Shown: in pieces, positions 34,998 to 43,590 of the stretch
Position numbering within the stretch: the first letter of the stretch is position 1
Layout: every line of letters starts with the position of its first letter
From: Mesorhizobium sp.
GTDB lineage: Bacteria; Pseudomonadota; Alphaproteobacteria; Rhizobiales; Rhizobiaceae
DNA: 61,491 nt
NCBI RefSeq assembly: GCF_016793485.1
Contig: NZ_JAEULZ010000035.1
Location: 1-61,491, forward strand
Direction of reading: 5' to 3'
Notes under the pieces: model-generated
Seen by the model: only the letters and a program-made list of their open reading frames with translations
Told to the model about the DNA's origin: nothing
Database searches by the model: none
Made by a program: the position numbers and the translations under genes

Positions 34998-36170
34998 TCA
35001 TTCGCGCCCCAGCAGGTAGCCTCCGAAAGCCACCAGAAACAGGCCAAAGGCCGCGATCCAGAGCCCGGCCGAAATCCTTAGCCACAGCCCGCCATCGTCA
35101 ACTGGTGTCTCCACCACGAGCCGCGAAAGGCAGGACAGCATGATCGCTACGAACGCGGCCGTCGCCGGGATGGAGTCCGAGAAGGGGTGGCCGCTGTGCT
35201 TGCGGATCATGCTTGCCATGATGGCCAGGCCCATCATGCCGAAGGCGCCGATCGTCCAGGCGTGGATGCCGGCGCCCCGCCCCACGGTTTCCGGAAAGAA
35301 GACATGAAGCGCCAGAAGCATGAAGCCGGCGACGGTCCAGCAATAACCGACGTGCAATGCAATGATCGACCAAGGCACCCTGCCCTGCCAGCCGCGCCAT
35401 TGCGCAACGCGCAGGAGTTGACAGACGGCAGCGGCGGCGCACGCCGCGCCCGTCAGCCACGCCTGCGGAGCGATGGCCCAGGCGGCAAGGGCGCACGTCG
35501 TCGCAATCGCCGCGGCGCGTTCCACCTGTGTCGAAAGCCGGATGAGGCGCCGTCCGCCTGTCTGCCGTGTATAGGCTGCAGTCAGGGCAGGAACGATCCG
35601 CCCTCCAATGATCGTGACCAGGCCGATGATCGACGCGATAGCGATCCTGAGCGCAAGTTCGACGTGCCAAGCTCCCGCCATTGCGACGATGCTTGCGCAA
35701 AAGCACGACAGCAGGAGCACGACCTTGACGTTGCGGCGGTCCCTGCTCGCAATCACGGGTCTGGCCGCAACGATCGTGAGAGACAAGACAAAGACGGCGG
35801 CCAACGCGAGCCCCACCGTGGCGAACAGGAAGGATGACACGCGCGCGGCCACCCATGTTGCAGCCAGAAAGCGCATCGTCGAGCGGGAAGCGGCGGGCTG
35901 TTTCGTCCATCGAGGCAGGGCCGTCAGAAGGAATCCGGCAAGGACCGCAGGGATCGTTCCGAACAACAGGGCGTTTCGGTGCCACACGCCGGGGGCGCCA
36001 ACGGACAGGGTTTCCGTCGTAAACGCCACCGGTAGCCACGCCGCAGCCCCCAGCATGGCGTCTATCGCCGCCATGAGGAAGAACAGCCTGAAGGGCTCCC
36101 GCCTCACCGTGATGCCCAAATCTGAACGATTGGGAGATCTGTACTGGATCGAAACGGTTTGCTTTTCCAT
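34998..36170 (-). CDS. NnrS-family protein (copy 2)
   Basis: A 390-residue, 12-helix relative of NnrS. It shows REPFRLFFLMAAIDAMLGAA, the shortened first histidine loop APGVWHRNALLFGTIPAVLA, GFLLTALPRW, NVKVVLLLSCF, GAWHVELALRIA and TIIGGRIVPALTA. The DWHIHEM motif of copy 1 is VWHRNAL here, so one His is replaced, and this copy may bind its cofactors differently. An NnrR-type box lies 63 bases upstream. The start at MEKQTV was chosen for family fit; longer starts up to 36260 are open but would run through the box. Confidence 0.83.
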   Translation of the reverse strand: MEKQTVSIQYRSPNRSDLGITVRREPFRLFFLMAAIDAMLGAAAWLPVAFTTETLSVGAPGVWHRNALLFGTIPAVLAGFLLTALPRWTKQPAASRSTMRFLAATWVAARVSSFLFATVGLALAAVFVLSLTIVAARPVIASRDRRNVKVVLLLSCFCASIVAMAGAWHVELALRIAIASIIGLVTIIGGRIVPALTAAYTRQTGGRRLIRLSTQVERAAAIATTCALAAWAIAPQAWLTGAACAAAAVCQLLRVAQWRGWQGRVPWSIIALHVGYCWTVAGFMLLALHVFFPETVGRGAGIHAWTIGAFGMMGLAIMASMIRKHSGHPFSDSIPATAAFVAIMLSCLSRLVVETPVDDGGLWLRISAGLWIAAFGLFLVAFGGYLLGRE

Positions 36171-36232
36171 TTGTTGACGGCGGGTCCAGGACGAAAACGC
36201 GGCCATCAATTCAGAAATCATCGGCCTGTTGT

Positions 36233-36246
36233 TTGTGCTGGCGCAA
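36233..36246. promoter_or_regulatory. NnrR-type box upstream of nnrS copy 2
   Basis: TTGTG-CTGG-CGCAA lies 63 bases upstream of the minus-strand nnrS copy and 160 upstream of the plus-strand gene at 36410. The distance to nnrS suits direct activation. Confidence 0.65.
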
Positions 36247-36409
36247 ACATCCCACAGCAAAGCCTGCTATTATTTGATGGGCGTTGCCGGCTTCGGCCCA
36301 ACCGATGTCGGAGGATGTGCTTGATGCGCGCTTCGACGCTCATGCTCGTCCGCAATGCGGATCCGGCCGACCGACACAAGTACCGGAGCATCGCAGGAGC
36401 AAGGACGAC

Positions 36410-36799
36410 ATGCCCGTGATTGATCTGTCGCAAGGAAACGATCGCTCCGCCCATCACATGGGGCCGACGGTGGTCCGTCGACTGACGACCCTGATGAGGG
36501 AGGTTCAGCTCGATTGTGAATGTCACTCTCGCCTCGATGAGGCGCTTGCTCGGTTTGCTGCTCTGGAGGAACGGCGGGAAGCATGCCAACATCTTGCCAG
36601 CGCGCGCCGTCAACGCGAACGCATCAATGCGATGCTTTTCTTCCTGCAGGACCTCAACGATTTGACCGCGGCTGAAGGTGACCGCAGCGCTTACCTGGAT
36701 ATCGCACTGCTCTTCGACGACATTGCCACGACCGCGAGGGCGGGCGCATTTGCCATGCGGCAGCTCTCGGCATGCCCGGCTAAATCTGACGGGTCCTAA
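36410..36799 (+). CDS. Unknown 129-residue protein
   Basis: A soluble, helix-rich protein with many charged residues (RRLTTLMREVQLDCECHSRL, DEALARFAALEERREACQHL, INAMLFFLQDLNDLTA). I do not recognise a family. The pattern suggests a coiled or four-helix protein with cysteines in the first helix. AGGAGC lies upstream of the chosen ATG; starts at 36305 or 36284 are also open. It faces nnrS copy 2 across an NnrR-type box. Confidence 0.5.
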   Translation: MPVIDLSQGNDRSAHHMGPTVVRRLTTLMREVQLDCECHSRLDEALARFAALEERREACQHLASARRQRERINAMLFFLQDLNDLTAAEGDRSAYLDIALLFDDIATTARAGAFAMRQLSACPAKSDGS

Positions 36800-36842
36800 A
36801 CCGGCCCCGAGCGTGTTTCGCAACTGGCCTCTGTCGGGTGAT

Positions 36843-37103
36843 TCACCCGGCCTTAACCTGGGCGCGTTTTCCGACCTCGATCCTCCACTCGGGCGGACCT
36901 TGCCAGATGCACGTCCAGCTGTGCTCCCCATCGAAAAAAGCTGCGAATTTCCGCTCAAGTGCCGTGGGGTCGAAGTCGCAGGCGAAAGTAAAGGTCTGAC
37001 TTGGCCTGAGACCATCGAACATCGACAACACCGCCGCTTGTTGTTTCGCCGGGGGAAGTCTCCGCACATCATAGGTCATGTCACTCAGGGATTGTACGGG
37101 CAT
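36843..37103 (-). CDS. Single-domain DUF2249 protein
   Basis: An 86-residue protein: MTYDVRRLPPAKQQAAVLSM, then FDGLRPSQTFTFACDFDPTA, LERKFAAFF and QGPPEWRIEVGKRA. The Trp-rich end (WIxxGPxxWRIxVGK pattern) is the DUF2249 hallmark. A start at 37079 (MTYDV) is equally good. A box lies about 60 bases upstream. The fold is TusA-like; the role in nitrogen-oxide stress is unknown. Confidence 0.83.
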   Translation of the reverse strand: MPVQSLSDMTYDVRRLPPAKQQAAVLSMFDGLRPSQTFTFACDFDPTALERKFAAFFDGEHSWTCIWQGPPEWRIEVGKRAQVKAG

Positions 37104-37158
37104 CTATTTCCTGATGGCTTGAGAATCGGCATCAGATCAAACGTCATCGCTTGCCTCT

Positions 37159-37172
37159 TTGCGCAAGAACAA
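37159..37172. promoter_or_regulatory. NnrR-type box between DUF2249 and a small gene
   Basis: TTGCG-CAAG-AACAA, set in CTTTG-N8-CAAAG, lies 56 bases upstream of the DUF2249 gene and 48 upstream of the small plus-strand open frame at 37220. Confidence 0.6.
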
Positions 37173-37219
37173 AGAGAGGATCGATGATCGCGCCTATTCT
37201 TTGAAAAAAGGATACGGGC

Positions 37220-37408
37220 ATGTCACCGGCTCGACCGCAAGCCAGTTCGGAAATACTTCATTTGATGACGTGCCATCCAGCGACGTTGCATGCTCTGCTT
37301 GAAATGCCTGAGCCCGTCGGGTTCCGAAAATCGAATGGCACCTTCAGGCGGTTCCGTTGCTTCCTCGCAACGGTCGCGCGATGGTGGTCGCGCAAAGTGC
37401 GGAACTAG
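37220..37408 (+). CDS. Possible small basic protein
   Basis: A 62-residue open frame, strongly basic at the end (FRRFRCFLATVARWWSRKVR). AAGGAT lies upstream of the ATG and the box at 37159 is at a promoter-like distance. No family is recognised. It may be a real small stress protein or chance. Confidence 0.35.
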   Translation: MSPARPQASSEILHLMTCHPATLHALLEMPEPVGFRKSNGTFRRFRCFLATVARWWSRKVRN

Positions 37409-37429
37409 TCGCGATAGGCATGATCCCGC

Positions 37430-38008
37430 TTACGAAACCCGCTCTTCGCCCCATCGCTTCAACTCATCGCCAGGATCGACGCCGGCCCAATTGAGCAGTC
37501 GGGCGGCAATCTGTTGGATCATTTCATCAACCGACAACATCTTCACGTAAAACGGCGGCACCGGTGGCGCCACGATCGCACCCATCCTCGCCAGGGCGAG
37601 CATTGCCGAGAGATGCCCCTCGTGGAGGGGCGCTTCCCGCGGCGCCAGCACCAACCTGCGCTTTTCCTTGAGTACGACGTCGGCAGCTCTGGTCAGCAGG
37701 TTGTCCCCGAGACCGTGAGCCATTGCGGCCAAGGACCTCATCGAACACGGCACAACGATCATGCCATCGGTCCTGAACGAGCCGCTGGCGATCGGCGCAG
37801 CGAGATTCTTGTGTGAATGCGTTCGGGTCGCCGCTGCTTTCAGGCGCGCCAGGCCGCCAGCGCCGAGTTCGTGGGCGATCGTTGCTCGCGCGCCTTGCGA
37901 AACGACGAGGTGCGTTTCCACGCCGGCAATCGACAGCAACCGAAGCGTTTCGAGCGCCAGGACGGAACCCGACGCTCCCGTGACGCCGACGATCAGCCGC
38001 TTGTTCAT
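37430..38008 (-). CDS. ubiX: UbiX-type flavin prenyltransferase
   Basis: Makes prenylated FMN, the cofactor of UbiD. The 192-residue protein begins RLIVGVTGASGSVLALETLR and has the motifs GSFRTDGMIVVPCSMRSLAA, LGDNLLTRAADVVLKEKRRL and LAPREAPLHEGHL, all conserved in UbiX/Pad1. It overlaps the ubiD gene by four bases. Together they serve decarboxylation in ubiquinone synthesis. Confidence 0.92.
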   Translation of the reverse strand: MNKRLIVGVTGASGSVLALETLRLLSIAGVETHLVVSQGARATIAHELGAGGLARLKAAATRTHSHKNLAAPIASGSFRTDGMIVVPCSMRSLAAMAHGLGDNLLTRAADVVLKEKRRLVLAPREAPLHEGHLSAMLALARMGAIVAPPVPPFYVKMLSVDEMIQQIAARLLNWAGVDPGDELKRWGEERVS

Positions 38009-39513
38009 TGTTGCTTCCCATCGCTCTGTTGCGGAAAGAACTCGGCCCAGCGCATGGAGACCTGCCGCTCCATGTCCGTCGACATCCACAGCTCCTTTCC
38101 CCACTCGCGGCTGGTTTCGGATCCGATCTTGCGTGTCGCGTCGAAGCCGACCTTTCCTCCCAGCCCCTCGATGGGAGAGGCGAAGTCGAGCTGATCGATT
38201 GGCGTTCGATCTACCCGCATGAGATCTCGGGATGGATCCATCCGGGTTGACATTGCCCACATGACGTCCGGCCAGGACCGGATGTCGATGTCGTCGTCCA
38301 CCACGATGACCAGTTTCGTCATCGAAAATTGAGGCAGGAGCGACCAAAAACCCATCATGACACGCCGCGCCTGACCTGCATGACTCTTGGCAATGGAAAT
38401 CACCGCGATCCTGTACGAACAGGCCTCGGGCGGAAGCCAGGCATCGACGATCTCGGGCATCTGCTGCCTCAAAAGTGGCTTGAACACCTCGATCAGCGCC
38501 TCGCCGAGAACCGAAGGCTCGTCTGGCGCGCGGCCGGTGAATGTGGTCAGATAGTGCGCATCGTCGCGCACGCAAATGCGTTTGAGCTGAAACACCGGAT
38601 AGGATGCGGGAGCGTTGTAGTATCCGGTATGGTCGCCAAACGGACCCTCCAGCGCCATGTCACCCGGCGACACGACGCCTTCCAACACGATCTCGGCGCT
38701 GGCGGGCACATGAAGAGAAATGCTTGCGCAAGGTGCGATCGCCATTCGCCGATTGTTGATCATGCCGGCCAGCGCCAGCTCCGAAACGCCGTCGGGCGTG
38801 GGCATCACCGCTGAGATCATGGTTGCGGGGTCGGCCCCGATAACGACTGCGACCGGCATTTCTGCCGCCTGCGCCTGCCACTGGCGGTGATGCGCCGCTC
38901 CGCCGCGCATCGGCAGCCAGCGCAGGATCGCCCGGTCGGGGCTGATCACCTGCATCCGGTAGACACCGAGATTGTAGGCGCCGGGATCGTCCGCACCCGG
39001 CGGTCGGGTGACTACGAGCGGCCAGGTTATCAGCGGCGCGGCGTCGCCCGGCCAGCAGCGCTGAATGGGAAGGACTGAGAAGTCCCGCCCAATCTCACGC
39101 CAGTTCCGGGGTCGGGAAACGATCCTTGGCCGGGCCAGCAATGCGCTACGCGCGGCCGGCAGCATCAGCCGGGCTTCGCGCAACGTCTGCGGCGGTCGTG
39201 GCGTCCGCATCCATGCCAGCAATTCACCGAGTGATTTCAAGCCTGCCAGGTCAGTGCCCAGGCCGCATGCGACGCGCTCCACCGTACCGAAAAGGTTGGT
39301 TACGACTGGAAAACGCGCTGCCGTGCCTCGGTCGTCGATGGGCCTGGATATACGCAACACCGGTCCCTTCTGCGCAATTACCCGTCGATGGAGTTCCGTG
39401 ATTTCCAGCCGCATTGAAACCGGGACGTCGATTTCTCGCACATCTCCTTGTGTTTTGAGGCGGGTGAGGAACGAGCCGAGATCGGGGAAAGACGGAAGAT
39501 GACGCTGATGCAT
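38005..39513 (-). CDS. ubiD: UbiD-family decarboxylase
   Basis: Removes the carboxyl group of the polyprenyl hydroxybenzoate intermediate of ubiquinone, using prenylated FMN. The 502-residue protein has RISRPIDDRGTAARFPVVTN, LFGTVERVACGLG and EIVLEGVVSPGDMALEGPFG followed by DHTGYYN. The E-GPFGDHTGYY loop is the family's active site. The start at MHQRHLP was chosen because upstream codons run into a strong palindrome at 39554-39585. This may be an anaerobic-condition copy rather than the housekeeping one. Confidence 0.9.
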   Translation of the reverse strand: MHQRHLPSFPDLGSFLTRLKTQGDVREIDVPVSMRLEITELHRRVIAQKGPVLRISRPIDDRGTAARFPVVTNLFGTVERVACGLGTDLAGLKSLGELLAWMRTPRPPQTLREARLMLPAARSALLARPRIVSRPRNWREIGRDFSVLPIQRCWPGDAAPLITWPLVVTRPPGADDPGAYNLGVYRMQVISPDRAILRWLPMRGGAAHHRQWQAQAAEMPVAVVIGADPATMISAVMPTPDGVSELALAGMINNRRMAIAPCASISLHVPASAEIVLEGVVSPGDMALEGPFGDHTGYYNAPASYPVFQLKRICVRDDAHYLTTFTGRAPDEPSVLGEALIEVFKPLLRQQMPEIVDAWLPPEACSYRIAVISIAKSHAGQARRVMMGFWSLLPQFSMTKLVIVVDDDIDIRSWPDVMWAMSTRMDPSRDLMRVDRTPIDQLDFASPIEGLGGKVGFDATRKIGSETSREWGKELWMSTDMERQVSMRWAEFFPQQSDGKQQ

Positions 39514-39553
39514 GATTATCCCCGGACTGGCGGCAGCTATCATCTCTCGGCCG

Positions 39554-39585
39554 GTCCGTTCTTTGCAAAAGCGCAAAGAACGGAC
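39554..39585. promoter_or_regulatory. Long NnrR-type palindrome between ubiD and the ubiTUV operon
   Basis: Two perfect 13-base arms (GTCCGTTCTTTGC and GCAAAGAACGGAC) flank a 6-base spacer. The core is TTGCA-AAAG-CGCAA at 39563-39576. It lies about 50 bases from both divergent starts (39513 minus, 39630 plus), so it could serve both operons of quinone synthesis. Confidence 0.7.
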
Positions 39586-39629
39586 ACTTCATCAGGATTA
39601 GCCTGTCGACCAAATGTCAGGAGGCTCCC

Positions 39630-40064
39630 ATGCTTGGACATCTGATTGGCGAAATGCGCTTACTGTGGAGTTCAGCGACGGCGTGGGCGTACGACCGAAG
39701 CCGCAGAATGGAGACCTTGAGAGAACTCCAGGCGCTCGACCCGCATGAGCGAACCAGAGTCCTTGGTGACCTCGGACTGTCACAAACAGAGCTAGGTGCC
39801 GCATTGCACGGCCCCTTCGTCACACGGGACCTTCTTTCGGGCGCGCTGCGGGCAATCGGCACTGATCCTGATTTGCTTCGCGCACGCCATGGCGGCCGGG
39901 AGCGCGACATGCGCAGAGTCTGCGTGGAGTGTCCCGCTCGCGGGCGCTGCCGGCGCGACCTCGCGACAGGTGATTTCGCGCGCCGCTACCGGCACTATTG
40001 CCTCAACGCCGACAGCCTCGCCGAGATAGCCAGGGCTGGCCGCGCCCCGATCGGACGCGCATAA
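39630..40064 (+). CDS. DUF6455-type cysteine protein
   Basis: A 144-residue cytoplasmic protein. The N-terminal helix is MLGHLIGEMRLLWSSATAWA. A helical middle (LRELQALDPHERTRVLGDLG) and a C-terminal cysteine region (RRVCVECPARGRCRRDLATG, then HYCLNADSL) suggest binding of a metal or Fe-S cluster. Related DUF6455 proteins are found in denitrification clusters. The role is unknown; it is the first gene of the ubiTUV operon, one base before ubiT. Confidence 0.75.
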   Translation: MLGHLIGEMRLLWSSATAWAYDRSRRMETLRELQALDPHERTRVLGDLGLSQTELGAALHGPFVTRDLLSGALRAIGTDPDLLRARHGGRERDMRRVCVECPARGRCRRDLATGDFARRYRHYCLNADSLAEIARAGRAPIGRA

Positions 40065-40065
40065 G

Positions 40066-40608
40066 ATGAGCCTGTATGCAACGGAAGGCGGACTGCCGCC
40101 AATCGCCCGGCGCATATTCCCGATCGTTGCCGGATTGCCCCTCGGCCCAATGCTGACGCTATCCCTGCGCTCGCTTGCCCGGCGACGACCCGTGATGTTC
40201 GAACGCCTCGGCGAGCACCGATCGGTACGTTATTTCATCGATCCGGTTGACCTGGCTTTTGCATTCACGATCGTCCCGGACGGGATGCGATCGGTCGTCC
40301 GCGTTGTTCGCAAGGAAGAAGCGGCAGAATCCAGCGTCGTGGTCAGAGGTCCTCTCCTGATGTTGCTCGGCCTACTCGACGGCACGCTCGACGGAGATGC
40401 GCTCTTCTTCAATCGCGTAATCTCGGTCAGCGGAAGCACGGAGGCTGTGCTCGCACTGAGGAACACGATCGAGGATGCAGAACTCCTCCCGGCCGACCTG
40501 CTCGGCCTGAGCGGATCTCTCGCCAGCGCCATGAATGCCGGGATACTCGGTGGCCTGGAAACGTTGAGGCGGCTGACAAGGCCAGAACAATCGCGGGAGG
40601 AAGCATGA
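40066..40608 (+). CDS. ubiT: UbiT, SCP2-domain lipid-binding factor for anaerobic ubiquinone synthesis
   Basis: Binds hydrophobic ubiquinone intermediates for the oxygen-independent pathway. The 180-residue protein has an SCP2 fold seen in RSVRYFIDPVDLAFAFTIVP, RGPLLMLLGLLDGTLDGDAL and FFNRVISVSGSTEAVLALRN. The DGDALFFNR-I-V-GSTE motif is typical of UbiT. It overlaps ubiU by four bases. Confidence 0.9.
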   Translation: MSLYATEGGLPPIARRIFPIVAGLPLGPMLTLSLRSLARRRPVMFERLGEHRSVRYFIDPVDLAFAFTIVPDGMRSVVRVVRKEEAAESSVVVRGPLLMLLGLLDGTLDGDALFFNRVISVSGSTEAVLALRNTIEDAELLPADLLGLSGSLASAMNAGILGGLETLRRLTRPEQSREEA

Positions 40609-41603
40609 GATCGAAGCGCATTGAGTTGGTCTGCCCTGCCGGGACGCCTGCGACGCTCAGGGCGGCAGTGCAGGCCGGCGCCGATGCCGTCTATTGCGGG
40701 TTTCGCGACGAAACCAACGCCCGAAACTTTCCCGGGCTCAATTTCTCGACGGAGGAAATGGCGGAAGGGGTCCGTTTCGCCCACGCGCATGGCAGCAAGG
40801 TTTTGGTCGCCATCAACACCTTTGGCAGGGTGGGAAGCGTGGACCTGTGGCGCAAGGCGGCGGATGCGGCGGTTGGGTGCGGCGCGGACGCCATAATCGC
40901 CGCCGACATCGCCGTGCTCGATCACGTTGCAAGGAACCACAAACAAATACGCCTTCATTTGTCAGTACAGGCCGCGGCTGCGACGCCTGAGTCGATCGGC
41001 TTCTATGCCGAGACGTTCGGTGTCCGGCGGGTCGTCCTGCCGCGAGTGCTGACCATCCATGAAGTCGCCACACTCAATCGGGCTATCCATGTCGAGACGG
41101 AAGCCTTCGTATTCGGTGGTCTGTGCGTAATGACGGAAGGCCGCTGCTACCTCTCCTCCTACGCAACCGGAAAATCGCCGAATTTGCACGGCGTCTGTTC
41201 GCCGCCGGAAATGGTCAGCTACGAGGAGGATATCGACGGCACCGTGGCGCGTCTGTCCGGCTTCACCATCGATCAGTATTCACCCGGTGCGCCGGTGGGT
41301 TACCCGACGCTGTGCAAGGGACGGTTCAAGGCTGGTGACAAGACCTCCTACCTTTTCGAGGATCCCGTCAGCTTGAATGCGGGAAGCATGATTGCCGGGC
41401 TGAGCGCGGCCGGCGTTACGGCCTTGAAGATCGAGGGCCGCCAGCGCGGCAAGGGCTATGTGACCGAGGTGGTTCGCACATTCAGGAGGGCCGTCGACGC
41501 GGTCGAGCAAGGTAGCGACACGATCGAGATCGATCGCATACTGGCGGGTCAATCGGAAGGCGGCCGGCAGACAACCGGCGCCTACAGGAAGTCCTGGAGA
41601 TGA
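40605..41603 (+). CDS. ubiU: UbiU, U32-family Fe-S protein of anaerobic ubiquinone synthesis
   Basis: With UbiV it hydroxylates the ring without oxygen. The 332-residue U32 protein has LVCPAGTPATLRAAVQAGAD, the family's EAFVFGGLCVMTEGRCYLSS, then HGVCSPPE and YPTLCKGRF. These give the four cysteines that hold a 4Fe-4S cluster in E. coli UbiU. The C-terminal GLSAAGVTALKIEGRQRGKG is the U32 hallmark. Four-base overlaps on both sides. Confidence 0.93.
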   Translation: MRSKRIELVCPAGTPATLRAAVQAGADAVYCGFRDETNARNFPGLNFSTEEMAEGVRFAHAHGSKVLVAINTFGRVGSVDLWRKAADAAVGCGADAIIAADIAVLDHVARNHKQIRLHLSVQAAAATPESIGFYAETFGVRRVVLPRVLTIHEVATLNRAIHVETEAFVFGGLCVMTEGRCYLSSYATGKSPNLHGVCSPPEMVSYEEDIDGTVARLSGFTIDQYSPGAPVGYPTLCKGRFKAGDKTSYLFEDPVSLNAGSMIAGLSAAGVTALKIEGRQRGKGYVTEVVRTFRRAVDAVEQGSDTIEIDRILAGQSEGGRQTTGAYRKSWR

Positions 41604-42538
41604 CCGTGCAGAAAGTCGCCTTGACGCTGGGGCCGGTCTTCTTCCACTGGTCTCCCGCGAGGTTGGCGGACTTCTACCGCCGCATTGGCGACGAAGCTCC
41701 GATCGATCGGGTCCATGTCGGCGAGGTCGTCTGCGGCAAGCGGATGCCGTTCTCCGATCCAGCTTGGCCCGACATCATTGAGCGCCTGGAGCGCGCGGGA
41801 AAGGAAGTGGTGATTTCTACCCTTGCGGCACCGGCAACCGTGCGGGAGCGCCGGAGCGTTGATGATCTTAGCACCGATGAACGTCTGATCGAAATCAACG
41901 ACATCACCGCCCTGCCATCGCGCGCAGGACGGCCTTTCGTCACCGGGCCTTTCCTTAATGTGTACAATGAAGCCGCTGCGCAGTTCCTGATCGATCGTGG
42001 CGCGCGCTCGATTTGCCCGCCGGTCGAACTTTCCCTCGCAGCCATCGGCCATATGGCGCAGGCATGCCAGGAAGCTGACTTCGAGGTCTTCGCATTCGGC
42101 CGGCTGCCTCTCGCCATATCCGGACGATGCTACCATGCGCGGCACCATGGGCTCCACAAGGACTCCTGCCAGTTCACCTGCGAAAAGGATCCCGACGGCC
42201 TCGCGGTCGATACGCTTGACGATCAGGAATTCCTCGCGATCAACGGTGTGCAGACGCTATCCAATCAGGTGCAGGCCTTCCTGCCCGTACCCGGGGAACT
42301 GACTGCATGCGGGGTTCGGCGCCTGCGCCTTTCGCCCCAGACCGCGGACATGGTGGAAGTGGCAAGGACCTACAGGGCCTTGCTGGACGGCAGAGAAGAC
42401 CCCCAAAGCGCGCGCTTCCTTCTGTCATGCCTCGAACTGCCCGGCGTGATGGTCGACGGATACGCATACGGCAAGCCCGGATGGGAGGCGACCACATCGG
42501 CACCGGGCTGGACGCAACTCCGCCAGGAAAGAACATGA
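41600..42538 (+). CDS. ubiV: UbiV, U32-family partner of UbiU
   Basis: A 312-residue U32 protein shorter than UbiU. Cluster cysteines are in GEVVCGKRMP and in LAISGRCYHARHHGLHKDSC followed by QFTC, matching the C-x(n)-C-x12-C-x3-C pattern of UbiV. VPGELTACGVRRLRLSPQTA near the C-terminus is also typical. Forms a heterodimer with UbiU. Coupled to ubiU and to the MogA/MoaB gene by ATGA overlaps. Confidence 0.93.
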   Translation: MTVQKVALTLGPVFFHWSPARLADFYRRIGDEAPIDRVHVGEVVCGKRMPFSDPAWPDIIERLERAGKEVVISTLAAPATVRERRSVDDLSTDERLIEINDITALPSRAGRPFVTGPFLNVYNEAAAQFLIDRGARSICPPVELSLAAIGHMAQACQEADFEVFAFGRLPLAISGRCYHARHHGLHKDSCQFTCEKDPDGLAVDTLDDQEFLAINGVQTLSNQVQAFLPVPGELTACGVRRLRLSPQTADMVEVARTYRALLDGREDPQSARFLLSCLELPGVMVDGYAYGKPGWEATTSAPGWTQLRQERT

Positions 42539-43041
42539 CCCAGATTGCGATCGTCACAATATCGGATCGTGCCAGCCGCGGAGACTATGAGGACCTTAGC
42601 GGTCCGGCCATCGAAAAGTGGCTACGCCGTGCCATCACCGGGCACTACAACCCCGTCCACCGAATGGTGCCTGATGGGCTGGAAAGCGTCCGGGACGTGC
42701 TTCTGAATCTCGTCGATGTAGGCGGCGTGGATCTCATCCTCACAACGGGTGGCCCCGGCCCATCTCCCCGGGACCTTACTCCAGAGGCCATGCGCGAGGT
42801 GATCACGAAGGAACTCCCTGGTTTTGGCGAGCTCATGCGGCAAGCCAGCCTCAAGCATGTGCCCACGGCCATCCTTTCACGTCAGACAGCCGGTGTGCGG
42901 GGCCGTTCCCTGATCGTGAATCTGCCGGGGAAGCCGTCGTCGATAGAAGTGTGCCTGAATGCCGTGTTCCCGGCCGTCCCTTATTGTCTGGAACTGATCG
43001 GCGCGGGGCGCCTTGTCGCGGATCATCCCTCGATGTTGTGA
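42535..43041 (+). CDS. MogA/MoaB-family molybdopterin adenylyltransferase
   Basis: Adenylates molybdopterin before MoeA adds molybdenum. The 168-residue protein has IAIVTISDRASRGDYEDLSG, LILTTGGPGPSPRDLTPEAM and GVRGRSLIVNLPGKPSSIEV, the MoCF domain motifs of MogA. It may supply cofactor for NarG. It is odd to find it at the end of a quinone operon, but both are needed for nitrate respiration. MogA and MoaB cannot be told apart with confidence here. Confidence 0.88.
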   Translation: MTQIAIVTISDRASRGDYEDLSGPAIEKWLRRAITGHYNPVHRMVPDGLESVRDVLLNLVDVGGVDLILTTGGPGPSPRDLTPEAMREVITKELPGFGELMRQASLKHVPTAILSRQTAGVRGRSLIVNLPGKPSSIEVCLNAVFPAVPYCLELIGAGRLVADHPSML

Positions 43042-43167
43042 TAAAGCTCTGTTGGGCCGAGGTCATCGCGCCCGGCGAAAATCATCACGCAGCGCTATTT
43101 GAAATGGTGTTCCAGGTCCGGATGCCGCAGGGTCCTTCCCAGGCGCCGCCTCGTCGAAACCTGTGCG

Positions 43168-43445
43168 TCACGACCCGCAACAACAGTCGCAGCCTGACGG
43201 CGCCTCTTTTCCGATCTTGACGCGCCAGACCATCGGACCCTGTTCCAGATATTCCCAGACGATCAAGCCCGGTATTTCGTCTCGATCTGGTAATGCAGGG
43301 GACGTGGATCATGGTCACTGATGATCGTGAAGCATTCGTCCGGTTCCAGGCCCTCGATCATGCCGAAGATCCGTGGGTGGCGCTCGAAAGGCGGTATGGT
43401 GCGCACGTCGATCGAGGGGATCGAGGCGGCTTGTGCTGCGGTCAT
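43168..43445 (-). pseudogene. DUF2249 protein with a one-base frameshift
   Basis: The first part reads SIDVRTIPPFERHPRIFGMI, EGLEPDECFTIISDHDPRPL, HYQIETKY and then hits a TGA. In the next frame it continues PGLIVWEYLEQGPMVWRVKI, GKEAPSGCDCCCGS and stop. One missing C in the run at about 43266-43270 explains it. The cysteine-rich tail CDCCC is unusual for DUF2249 and might bind metal. Divergent from hemN, with a box between. Confidence 0.8.
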
Positions 43446-43590
43446 GTCAGAAAAATCCTTGTTCCGCCCTGGGATTGCTCGCCTCGGGAGAGGACGGATG
43501 CGCTCCCGCATCCAAAGGCTAGCGGGCCAACGGTCAGGCGAGCTTGTCGAAACGCAAACTCCTCGAAGAAATACTCGAAGCGTTCCTGAC

